Below are positions 18,971 to 30,194 of a stretch of DNA of 64,000 nt, piece by piece. Both the position numbers and the translations under genes were made by a program. Below the pieces are notes generated by a model that searched no databases, was not told the DNA's origin, and was given only the letters and a program-made list of their open reading frames with translations. The stretch is from Prorocentrum cordatum (taxonomy: Eukaryota > Sar > Dinophyceae > Prorocentrales > Prorocentraceae). Numbering within the stretch: the stretch's first letter is position 1; every line of letters begins with the position of its first letter. Location of the stretch: contig CAUYUJ010010435.1 of assembly GCA_963575745.1 (NCBI GenBank), positions 59,777 through 123,776 on the forward strand. The letters are read 5' to 3'.

Positions 18971-19756
18971 ATCTCCACCCCCGTCTCTCCCTATGCGCTG
19001 CGTCTCTGGAGGACGCATTGTGTCAATCTCTGGGCATTTGTGCTGGATGCTGGCATCGGGGACCGATATTGCGGGCAGCCGAGCGTGTATCCGTTGCGAA
19101 AGTCTGCCCCCGCGGAGGGGCCAAGGCCTGTGGGGCACGCGGCATTGCACAGCGCAGGGATCCACGCGTATTCTCCCCTCCTCCCCTTCGGAGGGCGACA
19201 GTTATACGATGGAATGCGCTGCTCCTGGCCAGCTCGATCCTGGGCCCAGGATGGGCCTGGCCAGGATCGGTGTAACTAGGCATACAGTTGGCGCCCTCCT
19301 GCCCTTCGCCTCCCCCCCCCTCCTCCCTGCTCCCTTGGACCCCCAACCACCCGATTTTCACGCAACGTCGACCCCCAGAGGTCTCCTGCCCTCGGACCGC
19401 CTTGTCATCCTGAGCCGTTCTCTGACGGTCCCGGGGCCTGGCGAGGCCGAAAGCTGGCAAGGCACGTCCTCGTCACGCTTTTTTTCACGGCGGGGAGGGG
19501 GGTCTGTGGGTCGTTCGCGGCAGGAGACGCGCTCGACCTGGTGGTCGAGGCCAGGGGCGTCCACGGCGGTGGCGTTGCCAGCGGGGACTCCGGCGAGCCC
19601 AGCGACCATGAGGCGGCTGCGGCCGCGGCCGCCGCTCGCGATGCGCCCGCCGCTGGAAGAGACTTTCTGAGTGGCGGACGCAACGCGGCGGAACAGGTTC
19701 GGTCCCCTTCGGAGGCGAACTCGTCCCAGTTGTCGGGGGTGGATAGACCTCCTACC

Positions 19757-19905
19757 CTGACACGTCGATTAGTGAATTGGCCGTTTTCGGTGTGCGCGAG
19801 AGGCGTCGCGGCCGTTGCTTTTGCGGGTCCAGGTCCGTCGGTTTCGGTCGTAGGCCGTTTTCTTTACAGGAAGGTTTACTAAAGGGAGGATTGTCCACCG
19901 CCGAC
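19757..19905 (+). repeat. Dispersed repeat, partner 31522-31665
   Basis: TGACACGTCGATTAGTGAAT, CCGTTTTCGGT and TTGCGGGTCC/TAGG.CGT blocks are shared in order with 31522-31665. About 145 bp. Non-coding in both. Confidence 0.65.
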
Positions 19906-19909
19906 GTTG

Positions 19910-21370
19910 GTGGTGTGTTGCGACAGTTTGTTGGGGTCGCCGCGTCGGCCTGGAGGGTACAGCGCTGCACAGTGCAGCATCGGCCTTCGCCGTTCACCCC
20001 TTTCGATTGGGGTTGCGGATCGGTCCTGCGATTTTTGTTGTGCCGCCCCTCCATTGCACAGCAGTTTGCAGTGCGGGGAAAGTTGAGAAGCAGGGGTAAA
20101 GCAAGTCTGTTTTCTTCTGGCTTCGTTGCTTGCTGTCCTTCTGGCTCGTGCGTCCACGTCCGCGATCGCCCCCATGGAGAAGCTGCGGATCGCTGTGGGG
20201 GTCCTGTCTGGTTCTGTGCGGGGCCTCCCTGGCGCCTCCTTGGAGCTCCCACCCAGTGGCAGGTTGAGCTGCTGTTCTCCGCGCCTTTCGTCTTGGCCGC
20301 GCCTGCGGGCGGGTGGCGGCCGCTGCGACGCCGTCCAGTATGCGGGCCATCAGTGCCCGCCCAGGAGGCGCGGCAATTAGGCTGGGCCCTGCAGTTGCCG
20401 TCATGCGACGAGCTGGCAGAGGTTCCCCGCCGCAATCGCGGCATCCCTCGACCAGGCACTCGGCCTGCACGGGCACGGTTTGGACGAGGCTCGCGCCGGG
20501 AGCCTCGAGCATCGGCGCCAGCGCAAGCGCGTGCTGGACCCGTTTTGGGCGTGCCAGTTCGCGGGGTTGCCCGCGCACGTTCGAAGCTCTTTCGGTTCTA
20601 GAAGCAGGTTGCTGCTGGTGGAGACTCCTGGCTTCTGGTGGACCCACAGAGCGGTTTCCCACTCTTGGGCCAAATCCGACGTACCGGGGCACTCCCGCGC
20701 ATTACGCTCTCTGATCGCGCCGAGACAGCAGCTACGTTGCCGGGTCCGGCGTGCTTGCTGCACGCTGAAACGCTTCGCCGCGCGCGGCGGCCTGCCGCTG
20801 TGGAGCAATCGGTTCAGGCAGTGCGCCAAGCAAACATGCCAGAATAAGGCCATGGATGCTTACGCTAGGTGGCGTCCTCTGCGTGACACGTGCGTCCTCA
20901 CAGCCTGATCTCCAGCCGGCGAGGGCTGGAAAAAGGTGTTTCGAGGAAGGTCCGCTGCATCGACGACCCCACAGAGTCCATATACAAGCAGCTGTTTCCG
21001 TGGGCGCAGACACGACCGTTTTTTGTGGCGCCAAGATCGAAGAGGGGATTTCGTTTGGAAAACATTGAGATGGGCCCAGATTGTCCTGGAGAACTGCGTG
21101 CCGCAATTTGAAGTGAATTTTGTGAGGGCTGTTTTATGCCAGGAATGAAGATAACAAAAAATCCACATGAAATGAAAATCGTCTTTCGCTCGCCGTTTCG
21201 GGGTTTTGCATTGACAGAGATCCACGCGAAAATCCGTCGCAACACGTCTGCAAGGCCGGTGCAGTGACAGTTTAGACCAGTTCGTTGCCGCCCTGAGCAA
21301 GGTTATTTTCGCGGGCGCTGGCGGATCCGCGCTTCGCAAAATCGATGTTGTTGCGAGTGTTTGTTTTTGT
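19910..21370. other. GC-rich unassigned region
   Basis: Several 100-250 residue frames on both strands, none with a motif I trust. It precedes the reverse-transcriptase remnant and may include decayed 5' parts of the same element. No simple arrays. Confidence 0.4.
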
Positions 21371-21379
21371 TTGTTTCGA

Positions 21380-21960
21380 TCTCTCTCCCTTACGAGCTCG
21401 CACTTGCAATTCGCAGTGGTCATTTGGGACGCGGCCGAAACAGTTCCGACGAGCTCCAGCTCTTGGCGTGCCCCTTTGGCGCGGCCGCTTCGATGTACAA
21501 CTGCGAAAGGTTCAGCGCTGCCGTCTGGGCTATTATTAGCACGGCTGTTCCACGTCATGTTTCTCCGGCTCGTGAACGACCCGTACGGCGCGGACCAGTT
21601 GCTTGTCGGGGCCCCATACTTGGGCTCACCATTCGACACCAACGACGCGGCGAATGAGGTGATTCCAGATTTATTGGGATGGGAAATGGATTTTTCGAAG
21701 CGGGTGTCCGGTTCCAATGTTTCGCAAACCGTAAGAGTGGATTGCGCAATTGCGCGGGGCAGTTGCGCCGTGCGTTTGTCGAGTGGTTCCGAGAAGCTCG
21801 CGCGGTGGAAGGTGAAAATCGCGCCATTCTCGGCCGGGCCAGGGCGCGATGTCCACTGCAGAAGCCAAGAACAATCCGGGGGTCTTCGGAACTTTTCGGA
21901 CGCGCTGCGCGCCTGTACCTGGCTTCGCTTTTAAAAGAGCGTTTCGGAGCGAATCTTTAG
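21380..21960 (+). pseudogene. Decayed reverse transcriptase (DIRS/gypsy-like)
   Basis: Three plus frames carry successive reverse-transcriptase pieces. At 21469 one frame reads C-P-F-G-A-A-A-S-M-Y-N, like the L-P-F-G-A-x-x-S-V-Y block of DIRS and gypsy polymerases. A second frame near 21674 reads L-L-G-W-E-M-D-F-S-K. A third at about 21,880-21,950 reads S-E-L-F-G-R-A-A-R-L-Y-L. The F/Y-x-D-D active site expected between the first two is not recognisable (V-N-D-P region). Frame changes and the missing site show a dead copy. Whether it belonged to a tyrosine-recombinase element or an LTR element cannot be decided. Confidence 0.45.
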
Positions 21961-22186
21961 TCTTTTAAGCCGCGTTATTCATGCGTCGCGTCAATGACTT
22001 CGCTTGCTCGGGAGCGTTTCCTCCCGGGCGGCATTCTGCGCGAGGCGTTCGCTGCCTGGGGGCGCCGCCAGGGATGGCAATGCGGCGCGGGCCCTGCTTG
22101 GCTCAGTTGAGCGGAAGACCGGGACAAATCGGAACCAGAGATTCTGGGGGAGCTCCAGAGAAAAATTCTAGACGCTTCGCGCATCC

Positions 22187-22725
22187 CCACCAGCCCGTCC
22201 AGAAACGACGCCCAGGCGAGTAGAGGGTCGTCCTGACGGGCTTTTCGGCGTCTTGGGTGCCTCGGGGGGCCCTCTGTGGGCTGTTCGGGATCCTCTTTGG
22301 GGCCTCTTGGGGGCCTCTAGGGGCCTCTTGGGGCCATCTTTGGGCCTCTTGGGGGTCTCTTGGGGGCCTCCTGGGGGCCTCTTGGGCGGCCTCTTGGGGC
22401 CATCTTGGGGCCATCCTGCGGCCTCTTGGGGCATCCTGGGGGCCTCTTGCGGCCATCGTGGAGGAAATCGATCACAGAAGAGGGGGGCCTTAATTAGCGT
22501 TGCCCCCTGAGAAGGCCAAAATGGGCCCAAAACCATAGTAAAATCAATGTTTTTGGCTTCCTCGCCGAGGCCGTTTTGGACGCTCTGACCGCTCCCCGCC
22601 CCTCCGGTCCAGGTCAGTGGGGAGGGGGTGGGGGGAGGGGTAAACCCCTCCCCGAAGGGGAAGAGGGAGGGGTGGAAGAGGAAACTCGTTAAACCACCGA
22701 CGCCCTAAAGGGCTGGTGGGATTGA
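22187..22725 (+). mobile_element. Composite repeat carrying a minisatellite, copy 2
   Basis: Starts with CCACCAGCCCGTCCAGAAAC and ends with GGGGTAAACCCCTCCCCGAA, then AGAGGAAACTCGTTAAACCA. The centre has the GGGGCCTCTTGG minisatellite (22245-22460) and an AT-richer spacer with AAATCAATGTTTTTGGC. Partner at 5369-5930. Immediately upstream is the reverse-transcriptase remnant. Confidence 0.5.
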
Positions 22726-23195
22726 ACGCCGATTTGTGGAGCGTAGCGCGCGCATTCGCAGAAGTGCCCAAGGGGTGTTCGAGGGGTTGAGGAGCCCAAG
22801 TGACACATGGGCGCTCAATTCAACTGTTGAGGGCGGGCAGAAAATCTGGCGTGCACGAGCATTGTGAGCGGGTGCGCGGCTTGCACGGGGGACGCCGTAG
22901 GTTTGCGTTTCAGGGGCTTGGGCGCTGGCCGATGCGTTGATGGGGGGCCCGAGAATGCGTCGCACATATTACGCCTGTGGCGCCATGGAGGCCGCATTTG
23001 CGGTTGCAGTTGGGCGGGCGCCCCGCCGCGCGCACCGCGGCGACAGCTCTCTTGGGCGCCCGCCCGCCGCCGTGGACGTAGCGGGCCCACCTAGTCTCTC
23101 GGTCGGCGCGCGGCGGGTCGGCAGCCACGACGCTGGCGGCCTGAAAATGCTTCGAAAGTGTTTCTCCCCGAGCCCGGGGCTTTTGCACGCTTTCG

Positions 23196-23410
23196 GTGGC
23201 GCGCGCAGCTCGGAGAAAAATCGCCTTGTCCGTCGGCGGCCAGTTGGCTGTCGTCGCGCAGAAGCACCGGCGGATGGCGCGGTCCACGCTCAGCGCAGAG
23301 AGCGTGTCCATGAGCGTGGACTCGTCGAGGGGCAGGAGGAAGGACCTCGCGGTTCGGGCCATCGCGGCCCGCGCTGTCCACAGCCCCCACCCTGGGCGCG
23401 CGAGGACCTG
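23196..23410 (+). pseudogene. Possible copia-like RNase H fragment
   Basis: The plus frame reads R-R-M-A-R-S-T-L-S-A-E-S-V-S-M-S-V-D around 23,265-23,320. In copia-type RNase H domains an R-S-T-x-x-A-E segment followed by a short hydrophobic helix is usual. Only this stretch is recognisable. Confidence 0.25.
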
Positions 23411-23425
23411 CTGGGCGCCGCCGCA

Positions 23426-23645
23426 GCGCGATTTCAGAGAATCTCGGAACCAGAAATCCGGGCGCGCCAAATGTCGCGGGCCGAAAAACTTCCAGAGAGT
23501 TTCGGCCAGCTCCGAGGTTTTGGGTTTATGGGAATGTTTCACGCGGGGTGGCAAGTTCAGAGATTTCCAGAGATTCTCAGAGAAGTTCGGGCGCGAGAAT
23601 TTGGCGCGCCCTGGTTGCTGGTACTGTGAATATCTGAAAAGCGGT
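23426..23645. mobile_element. Long imperfect fold-back element
   Basis: The left arm, about 23,432-23,510, includes GGGCGCGCCAAATGTCGCGG and CAGAGAATCTCGGAACCAG. The right arm, about 23,560-23,640, has their complements (ATTTGGCGCGCCC, AGAGATTCTCAGAG). Arms of about 75 bases pair with many mismatches. No second copy was found here. No coding frame. Confidence 0.45.
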
Positions 23646-24454
23646 TCCTTAGGTTTTACCAGGTTTCCAGGCGTCCTACTGTCAGCCAGAGACGAGCGAC
23701 TGGCTGGCGCCGCGCCCGATGCTTCCGGAGTTGCGCACTCGGTCCTCGATTCCCTGGGGCCCGCGGGCCCTTGGGCCAATCGCGAGGTCGCCGAGGCCCC
23801 CAGGCGGTTGCGCGCGATTGTCTCGGAAACCGGAGTTGGGCATCCATGGTGGACGCCCGCGCGTACGCGCTAGGTGTCCGCGAGATTGCTCGGCGGCGGA
23901 TCTTGCATGGCGCGGGGACTTTCCAAAGACTTTCCGGGGTGTTCTCTACGGTTATTTCGGCGCGTTCGGGAACCTTGGGGCGGCGCGGGGAAGTCGCCCG
24001 GCCGCGCGCAGGACTTTTTTCCAATGCCTTTTTGGGCATCATCGCGGTGTTGCGTGGCCGAAGAGGTCACTGAGCAACGCGCAATTTGACATTTTCGCGT
24101 TTTTTTCGTTGCGTTGGTTGCGTGATTGTTTTGGCGGTCCGCCTCCTTGGGGCCCCCTTGGGGCCTCAAGTTTGTTTTGTTGACGTCGGGTCTTCTGGAG
24201 TGAAAGGCGTTTGGCGCTGAATGCTCTCGGGCGCGCGCGTGGCCAAATACGCGCCGCGGCTTCATCCGCGCCGGGGCGCATTTCTTCCCTCGCGAAGCCG
24301 ATGGCGCCCAAGGCGTGGCAGGCCCGTTCGGCGGCGCCCCCGGTGATTTGCAAGCACCGAGCATGATTTTTATCCCGGTCAAATTTCGCCCCGACCCTGG
24401 CTTCATTTTACTGGCGGGCGCCCGAGGTCGAACGCCGCCGTTCCCGAGGCAGCG

Positions 24455-24760
24455 CGGAAAGTGCCTTGCCCTCACAGGAACCAGGTGGCCATCTGGGAGC
24501 TGCTCGTCGCAGTCTGCGCGATCAAGTGGCTGCTCGGCCAGAACATGGGCGAGTTCGGAGCGTTGCTCTCCGCAGGAAGCGCCGCGGCCTCCGGCACTTC
24601 GATCCCGGATTCGCCCAGGCAGTCGCGCTGGAACGATCTGGTCGGCGACGTTTGGCTGCGAATTGCCCGCGCAAGCGCGCCCCCCCATAGTTTTCTCTCC
24701 GCGCCGAGCCACCTGGGCACGGCGGGCGCGCCGGCGAAGCCGGGTGGAAAGACTGCGGCG
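24455..24760 (+). pseudogene. Decayed retroelement RNase H-like fragment
   Basis: After CCCTCACAG a frame reads H-R-N-Q-V-A-I-W-E-L-L-V-A-V-C-A-I-K-W, and later W-N-D-L-V-G-D-V-W-L-R-I-A-R-A. These match in order the E-L-x-A-x-x-x-A-L helix and the N-D-L-V-x-x-x-W block of RNase H regions in DIRS-like retroelements, but the F-I-D-N segment between them is missing. It lies 2.5 kb beyond the reverse-transcriptase piece, too far for an intact element. A host exon cannot be excluded because codon use looks coding-like. Confidence 0.35.
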
Positions 24761-24959
24761 CCAGGCGGGCTGCGAGCCGCAGGTCGTCGCCAGGTCGCGC
24801 GGGCGGCGCCCCGCGACGCGCCGCGGCCCCAGCGACGTCGCGCGCGCGGCGCGGGAGAAGCTCAAGCAGTGGCGGAGCGCCCTGGCTCGCCTATAGCCCC
24901 ACTAAACAATGTTCGAAGAACCTTTCGTGGTTTCCACGAAATGTTATTAAAACATGTCT

Positions 24960-24968
24960 GGCGGTTTT

Positions 24969-25004
<36 letters not shown>

Positions 25005-25800
25005 TAAGCACATCGGGTTTATGTTCAAAACCATGGTTCAGTTTTATTCGAACATTGTTGGTGTCTAACAACATTTTTGTGTAGGACTATAAGAATGCCG
25101 GGGCGGTTGGTCCCTGCTCAGGAAACAGCGCCATTTGAAACTGTATCGCATAACAAAAGAACGCATCTGCTTTGCATCATTTTTCTTCGCATTCTGCGCG
25201 CGGGGTCGAAGCGCCAGGGGTCGCGCTCGGATTGCTGACGCGATGTTTTGTTTGTTGTTGTGTTTTGTTTCCGCGTTCTCGCTCGCTTGGATTGCCGCGC
25301 TCGCTCGGGGCCCCCAATCGCGCTCTGAGCGCCGCCCTGGGGGCTTCGCCCGCTCGGGCTTGCAGTTTCAATGTTCTGTCGCGTGGTCTCCGTTTTCCAA
25401 TCCGCACTCTGATTGCTGGTCCGGTGCGTTGTGGCGTTTCCGCGCTCGGGTTGCCGATTCGGGCGCATCCATGCCGAATTTGCTTATTCGAGTGTTCCCG
25501 GGTCCAGACTGCCAGTCTGAATTGTTTCCGTTCTGAAATCGCAGATTTTAGCAGTTGTGCGCTCGGTTGGGCGCCCGCGCAAAAGGGCGGCCGATGCCGT
25601 TGCGCTCGGGTGGCATTTCCGATTTTCCGGGCCTCAGATGGCCAACGTTGTGAAGGGCGATCAATGGAGAGGGAGCACGTTGCCAAATCGTTTCCACATG
25701 GTTTAAACATGTTATGGCACATGTTTTATTTAAATTAAGAAAAAAATGTTTGAAGCATGTTTATAACATGTTTTACACATTCAAACACATATTCAAGGAT
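24960..25800. other. AT-richer island with TA array and CATG palindromes
   Basis: (TA)n at 24975-25001. At 25690-25800 the motifs AAACATGTTATGG, ACATGTTTTATTTAAATTAA and TTTATAACATGTTTTACAC form overlapping inverted repeats. No gene recognised between them. Confidence 0.6.
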
Positions 25801-25974
25801 AGGATTGTTAGAGTGCCCATTGGCACGGCATCCACAATTTTCGGTCGCGCCCGCGCTCCGGCCAGGCGAATCCAGGTCATTTTGGGGCGCACCCGCATTC
25901 AAATTGTTGATTTGGGCAGCTGATGTGGGCGTCTGCGAGCTCAGGTTGCGGAATCGGGCTGCTGTCCGGTCGGG

Positions 25975-26991
25975 TTGTTTTTCTGGGTTCCACCTTGCCG
26001 ACTTGGGCGCGTTCACGATCCGACTGCCAGCTCTGAGCTCGGGGCGCTGGTTCGGGCGTTCCCGCGGCCGCATTTCCCGGCGTCTCTGCCGCCGCCATTC
26101 GCCGTCGCGGCCGCTGGGCCTGCGATGTCAATTTTTTGCGAGCGGCGCCAGGCGATCGCAGCAGAGGTTTCGGATTCCGCAGTCTCGGGCTCGGCCGCGG
26201 GTTCGCGCGCGGGCGCGCTCCAGCGCCGGGGCCCGCTGCAGGTTTTCCCTCGTCGCCAGAGCGCGCAGCTGCTACCTCTGGGGCCTGTGGCCGTCGCGGA
26301 CGTCGCATCGTTGAGCGTCGCGGCGCCGGCGCCGTCGGCGGAGGTGAATGTCGGGGTGTCTCTGCGCCGGAGGCGGTGCCCATATGAGATCCATCGGCCG
26401 ACGCCCCCGGATTGTTCGTTAGCGCTCTGGCCGACTTGCGCAGCGCGGCGGGGCGGGCCGCGGGGCGCCGCGGGGCCAGCGGCCAGGCAGGCTTTCAGTT
26501 CAGTGGTCTTCCCGCTCCACGCCGCCGCCCCAGCGCGGCAGTCGCTGCGCGGCCGCCGCAGGCACCAGAGCAACGGCAGGAGCAGTGCTTCGGCGGCGCG
26601 CTGCGGCGCGCGCCTCCAGGACAGTTGCAGACAGAAGTTCACGTCAGAGGAGGTTGGGAAGGATAACCTCGCGATGCTTGAAGAAATGATGGGGAAGGCG
26701 AAGGATGGCCTTGGAGGTGGCAGGCGCATGGGGACCATCTCGCTGGCTGCATCGCGCCAGGCACGCGCGCGGTTCAAGACGCTTAGAGCGTCTGGGCCAG
26801 ACGGAATTATCCTGGCGAAGGGCCCAACCATACGCAATTCCGAATGCCGCCGTTGTAAGTATCGTCGTTGGTGGAGCACCCGATGGGGCCACGAAGCGTG
26901 TGAGAGCTGCGCCAAATGGAGGTGGAACTGCATGCGGACCCTGCCACTGGGGCCTTCGGTGGAGCACCCTGTGGGGCCGCGAAACGTGTGA
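25975..26991 (+). other. Long open frame, unrecognised
   Basis: A 338-residue plus frame whose last 35 residues are satellite-derived. A middle part near 26,640-26,800 (K-F-T-S-E-E-V-G-K-D-N-L-A-M-L-E-E-M-M-G-K-A-K) looks protein-like. No domain recognised. In DNA this GC-rich, frames of this length arise by chance on both strands, and the minus strand is open over part of the same interval. Confidence 0.2.
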
Positions 26992-28236
26992 GGGGTGCGC
27001 CGAAATGGAGGTGGAACTGCATGCGGACCCTGCCACTGGGGCCTTCGGTGGAGCACCCTATGGGGCCGCGAAACGTGTGAGGGGTGCGCCGAAATGGAGG
27101 TGGAACCGCATGCGGACCCTGACACTTGGGCCTTAGGCGGAGCTCTCTATGGGGCCACGAAACGTGTGAGGGGTGTGCCGAAATGGAGGTGGAACTGCAT
27201 GCGGACCGTGCCACTTGGGCCTTAGGCGGGGCTCCCTATGACGCCACGAAACGTGTGAGGGGTGCGCCGAAATGGAAGTGGAACTGCATGCGGACCCTGC
27301 CACTTAGGCCTTAGGCGGAGCTCCCTATGGGGCCACGAAACGTGTGAGGGGTGCGCCGAAATGGAGGTGGAACTGCATGCGGACCCTGCCACTGGGGCCT
27401 CAGGTGGAGCTCCCTATGGGGCCACGAAGCGTGTGAGGGGTGCGCCGAAATGGAGGTGGAACCGCATGCGGACCCTGACACTTGGGCCTTCGGTGGAGCT
27501 CCCTATGGGGCCACGAAACGTGTGAGGGGTGCGCCGAAATGGAGGTGGAACCGCATGCGGACCCTGACACTTGGGCCTTCGGTGGAGCTCCCTATGGGGC
27601 CACGAAACGTGTGAGGGGTGCGCCGAAATGGAGGTGGAACCGCATGCGGACCCTGACACTGGGGCCTTCGGTGGAGCTCCCTATGGGGCCACGAAACGTG
27701 TGAGGGGTGCGCCGAAATGGGGTGGAACCGCATGCGGACCCTGACACTGGGGCCTTCGGTGGAGCTCCCTATGGGGCCACGAAACGTGTGAGGGGTGCGC
27801 CGAAATGGAGGTGGAACCGCATGCGGACCCTGACACTGGGGCCTTCGGTGGAGCTCCCTATGGGGCCACGAAACGTGTGAGGGGTGCGCCGAAATGGAGG
27901 TGGAACCGCATGCGGACCCTGACACTTGGGCCTTCGGTGGAGCTCCCTATGGGGCCACGAAACGTGTGAGGGGTGCGCCGAAATGGAGGTGGAACCGCAT
28001 GCGGACCCTGACACTTGGGCCTTCGGTGGAGCTCCCTATGGGGCCACGAAACGTGTGAGGGGTGCGCCGAAATGGAGGTGGAACCGCATGCGGACCCTGA
28101 CACTTGGGCCTTCGGTGGAGCTCCCTATGGGGCCACGGAACGTGTGAGGGGTGCGCCGAAATGGAGGTGGAACCGCATGCGGACCTTGCCACTGGGGCCT
28201 TCGGTGGAGCTCACTATGGGTCCACGAAACGTGTGG
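26840..28236 (+). repeat. 89-bp tandem satellite array
   Basis: CGTGTGAGGGGTGCGCCGAA recurs every 89 bases from 26,985 to 28,141 (one step is 88, a single-base deletion near 27,720), with diverged end units at 26,897 and 28,230. Inner units are nearly identical; outer ones vary, as expected for an array homogenised from its centre. Each unit also has CCGCATGCGGACCCTG and GGTGGAGCTCCCTATGGGGC. A length of 89 is not a multiple of three, so successive units shift frame and no repeat protein is encoded. Confidence 0.95.
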
Positions 28237-28244
28237 CCATGATG

Positions 28245-28385
28245 GAGACGGCGATGATGATGACGACGATGGTGATAAGAACGATGATGATGATGATGCG
28301 GATGATGACGGTGACGATGACGATGATGATGATGCTGATGATGAGAGGAGGAGGAGGAGGAGGGGGAGGAGGAGGAGAGGAGAGG
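28245..28385. repeat. GAT array then GGA array
   Basis: GATGATGACGATGATGATG-type repeats to about 28,330, then GGAGGAGGAGG to 28,385. Part of the composite satellite unit. Confidence 0.9.
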
Positions 28386-28444
28386 ACGCGGGGCACCGTC
28401 TCTTCAAAACGAGGACCCAACACCACAGGATGGTTGGGAATAAT

Positions 28445-29600
28445 TCGCGAGGTATTTGAGACACGACCATGGTGCACAATTCGTGCTTCCCATGGTCTCT
28501 GAAGGAATCATGCGATGCACGCGGCAATGTCCAGTCGTGGAGAGAAAAACCCATTCGTTGCATTGCGGAAATATCAGCTATGATTGACCTGCGTGACAGT
28601 AGATTATCATGCATGCAGAAATGGCATGTTGCATGCGTTGCGATTCTCATCGGAAGATTTCACGACCCCAGCGGCCTCGTGAATTCCATGCGTTTATGTA
28701 AGCTTCAAGAGGGCAGGGGGGCACTGGAAACCACAGGAAACCTTCGCAAGTTAGCTCTGCATGCCTCGCAGTGGGGGCGAGGCCAAACCTTGCCAGTTCT
28801 GGCATCAAACATGCGGTCGACCATTTGCGCCTGAAGGATTGTTCGAATAGGGCTAATGCACGCTGCTGTCCCGACACTTACATTTCGCTGTCTCGGCCCC
28901 ATGGCGTGACGGCGTTGGCGCGGTTGCTTGCGAGGGTCTTCGAAATGCCCCATGTGGAATGGGATGCGTGCGTTCGCGCAGGTGGCCCCGAAGGACTTGT
29001 TACGTTTAACCTCGTTGTTCTCGCGATGTGGGGTTAGCTCGCTCGCCCCTTGGGCCTCCGTGCTCTCGGGCGCAGGGTGGAGCCCAATTCGTCGCCGTTT
29101 TTTTTGTTGTTGTGATTATTTTCCTTCTTCTCGACGGCTAAAGCCATCATCTGCCCTGGCCCGATAAGAGCGACACCCGCGCATCCACCAAAGAGCAAGT
29201 GGTCGTCGGCGCCCCAGGAAACATACAGATTCCGTCGGGGAGGGATGGCGACGGGACAACGCACTTGGCAGTCTTGTTTCGAGGAATTCTCGGCGCTCGG
29301 ATGGTGGCCCTGTCTCTCCGCCGACGCATCGGTATTCGAGGGGCGCGCGAGACGCGTCTGCGCGGACGCGATGCTCTCTTCTTCCCATGAGACAACCATG
29401 GGGCCCAGCCATCTGCGGGGGGGAGAATTCCGTAGCGGTGGGTAAACCATTGACCGAGCTGGAAGAAACCGCGTTCGAGGGCCCCCCCTGCCGCCCGCGC
29501 CAAGCTTGCTCGGCGACTGGCCAGCCACAACATGAAAAACACAGAAGGGACGTGCGTTCTGACGGCATTGCGCTTGAGATAACTGTCAATTCCATGTTCA
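28445..29600. other. Unassigned low-repeat region
   Basis: Contains a 121-residue plus frame (28469-28834) and overlapping minus frames (29034-29601). No recognised motif or repeat partner in the window. Confidence 0.4.
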
Positions 29601-30194
29601 TTGTTTCTTGCCTATGTGGGATCTGGCGCGTATGTACTTCGCTTTTATCAGACGAGGTTTGGTGTAATCATGGAACCGATGGGTGGCGTGGCCTACGTTG
29701 ACGGCGTCAGAGCAGCATGCGCAAGATGTGGGTCGTTGCCGCATGTTTATCGTGAGTGTAACGAGCGGGCAAATGCACTCAGCCCGCTAGGGCAGAAGTA
29801 TTTCAACCGAGTATACAGAGCAGGACTTGAACCAATTTCCAGTTATTGCGCGGCCTCCATTCGATGCAGTTTCGATGGAGGCGTCTTGTCTGGAGGAGTA
29901 GGTAGATGTTTCTGGATGCGCGTTGGGCGAGTATCAAATTTTGACGACCCGATGCGTCATTTGATCATGTCGAAGGACGTGTTTGAACTTTCTTCCCTGC
30001 TCGATCCGGCGGCAGTGGTGAGATATTCAGAACTTCCAGCTGCAGAGTTGATCAGTATCGTTGATGCGTCACCGCGGGTTCTTCGCGCGCACTTTGGCGC
30101 TAGGTTGCGTTCTCAGCGACTGCGCGCCCCCCGTGCCCGCGCGCCGGCTCGCGCGCGCGCGTGCGCGCCATGGCGCGGCGCGCCTTGGGCGTGA
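29601..30194 (+). other. Unrecognised open frame
   Basis: A 197-residue plus frame. Residues 1-155 have balanced, protein-like composition, with a Cys/His segment (A-C-A-R-C-G-S-L-P-H-V-Y-R-E-C, about 34-48) and F-D-D-P-M-R-H-L-I-M-S-K-D-V-F-E-L (about 112-130). The last 35 residues enter GC-rich Arg/Ala sequence. It could be a decayed retroelement piece or a host exon. No family recognised. Confidence 0.25.

Larger units (their letters stand above)
26813..28440 (+). mobile_element. Composite 89-bp satellite unit, copy 1
   Basis: Left edge GAATTATCCTGGCGAAGG (26,814 on); an array of about fifteen 89-bp units; a GATGA array (28,245-28,330); a GGA stretch (to about 28,385); and a right tail with GGACGCGGGGCACC, TTCAAAACGAGG (28,403-28,414) and CCCAACACCACAGGATGGTT. 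The same edge, array, purine stretch and tail recur inverted at 46711-47942, so the whole behaves as one unit. No transposase or terminal inverted repeat seen; the mobilising system is unknown. Confidence 0.6.

Noticed and set aside
25975-26991. Host gene ending in the satellite
   Set aside because: Kept only as an unrecognised frame; its end is translated satellite, and the minus strand is also open over part of it.
26840-28236. CRISPR array or repeat protein in the 89-bp array
   Set aside because: Units are contiguous, without unique spacers, the setting is eukaryotic, and 89 is not a multiple of three, so neither a CRISPR nor a tandem-repeat protein fits.
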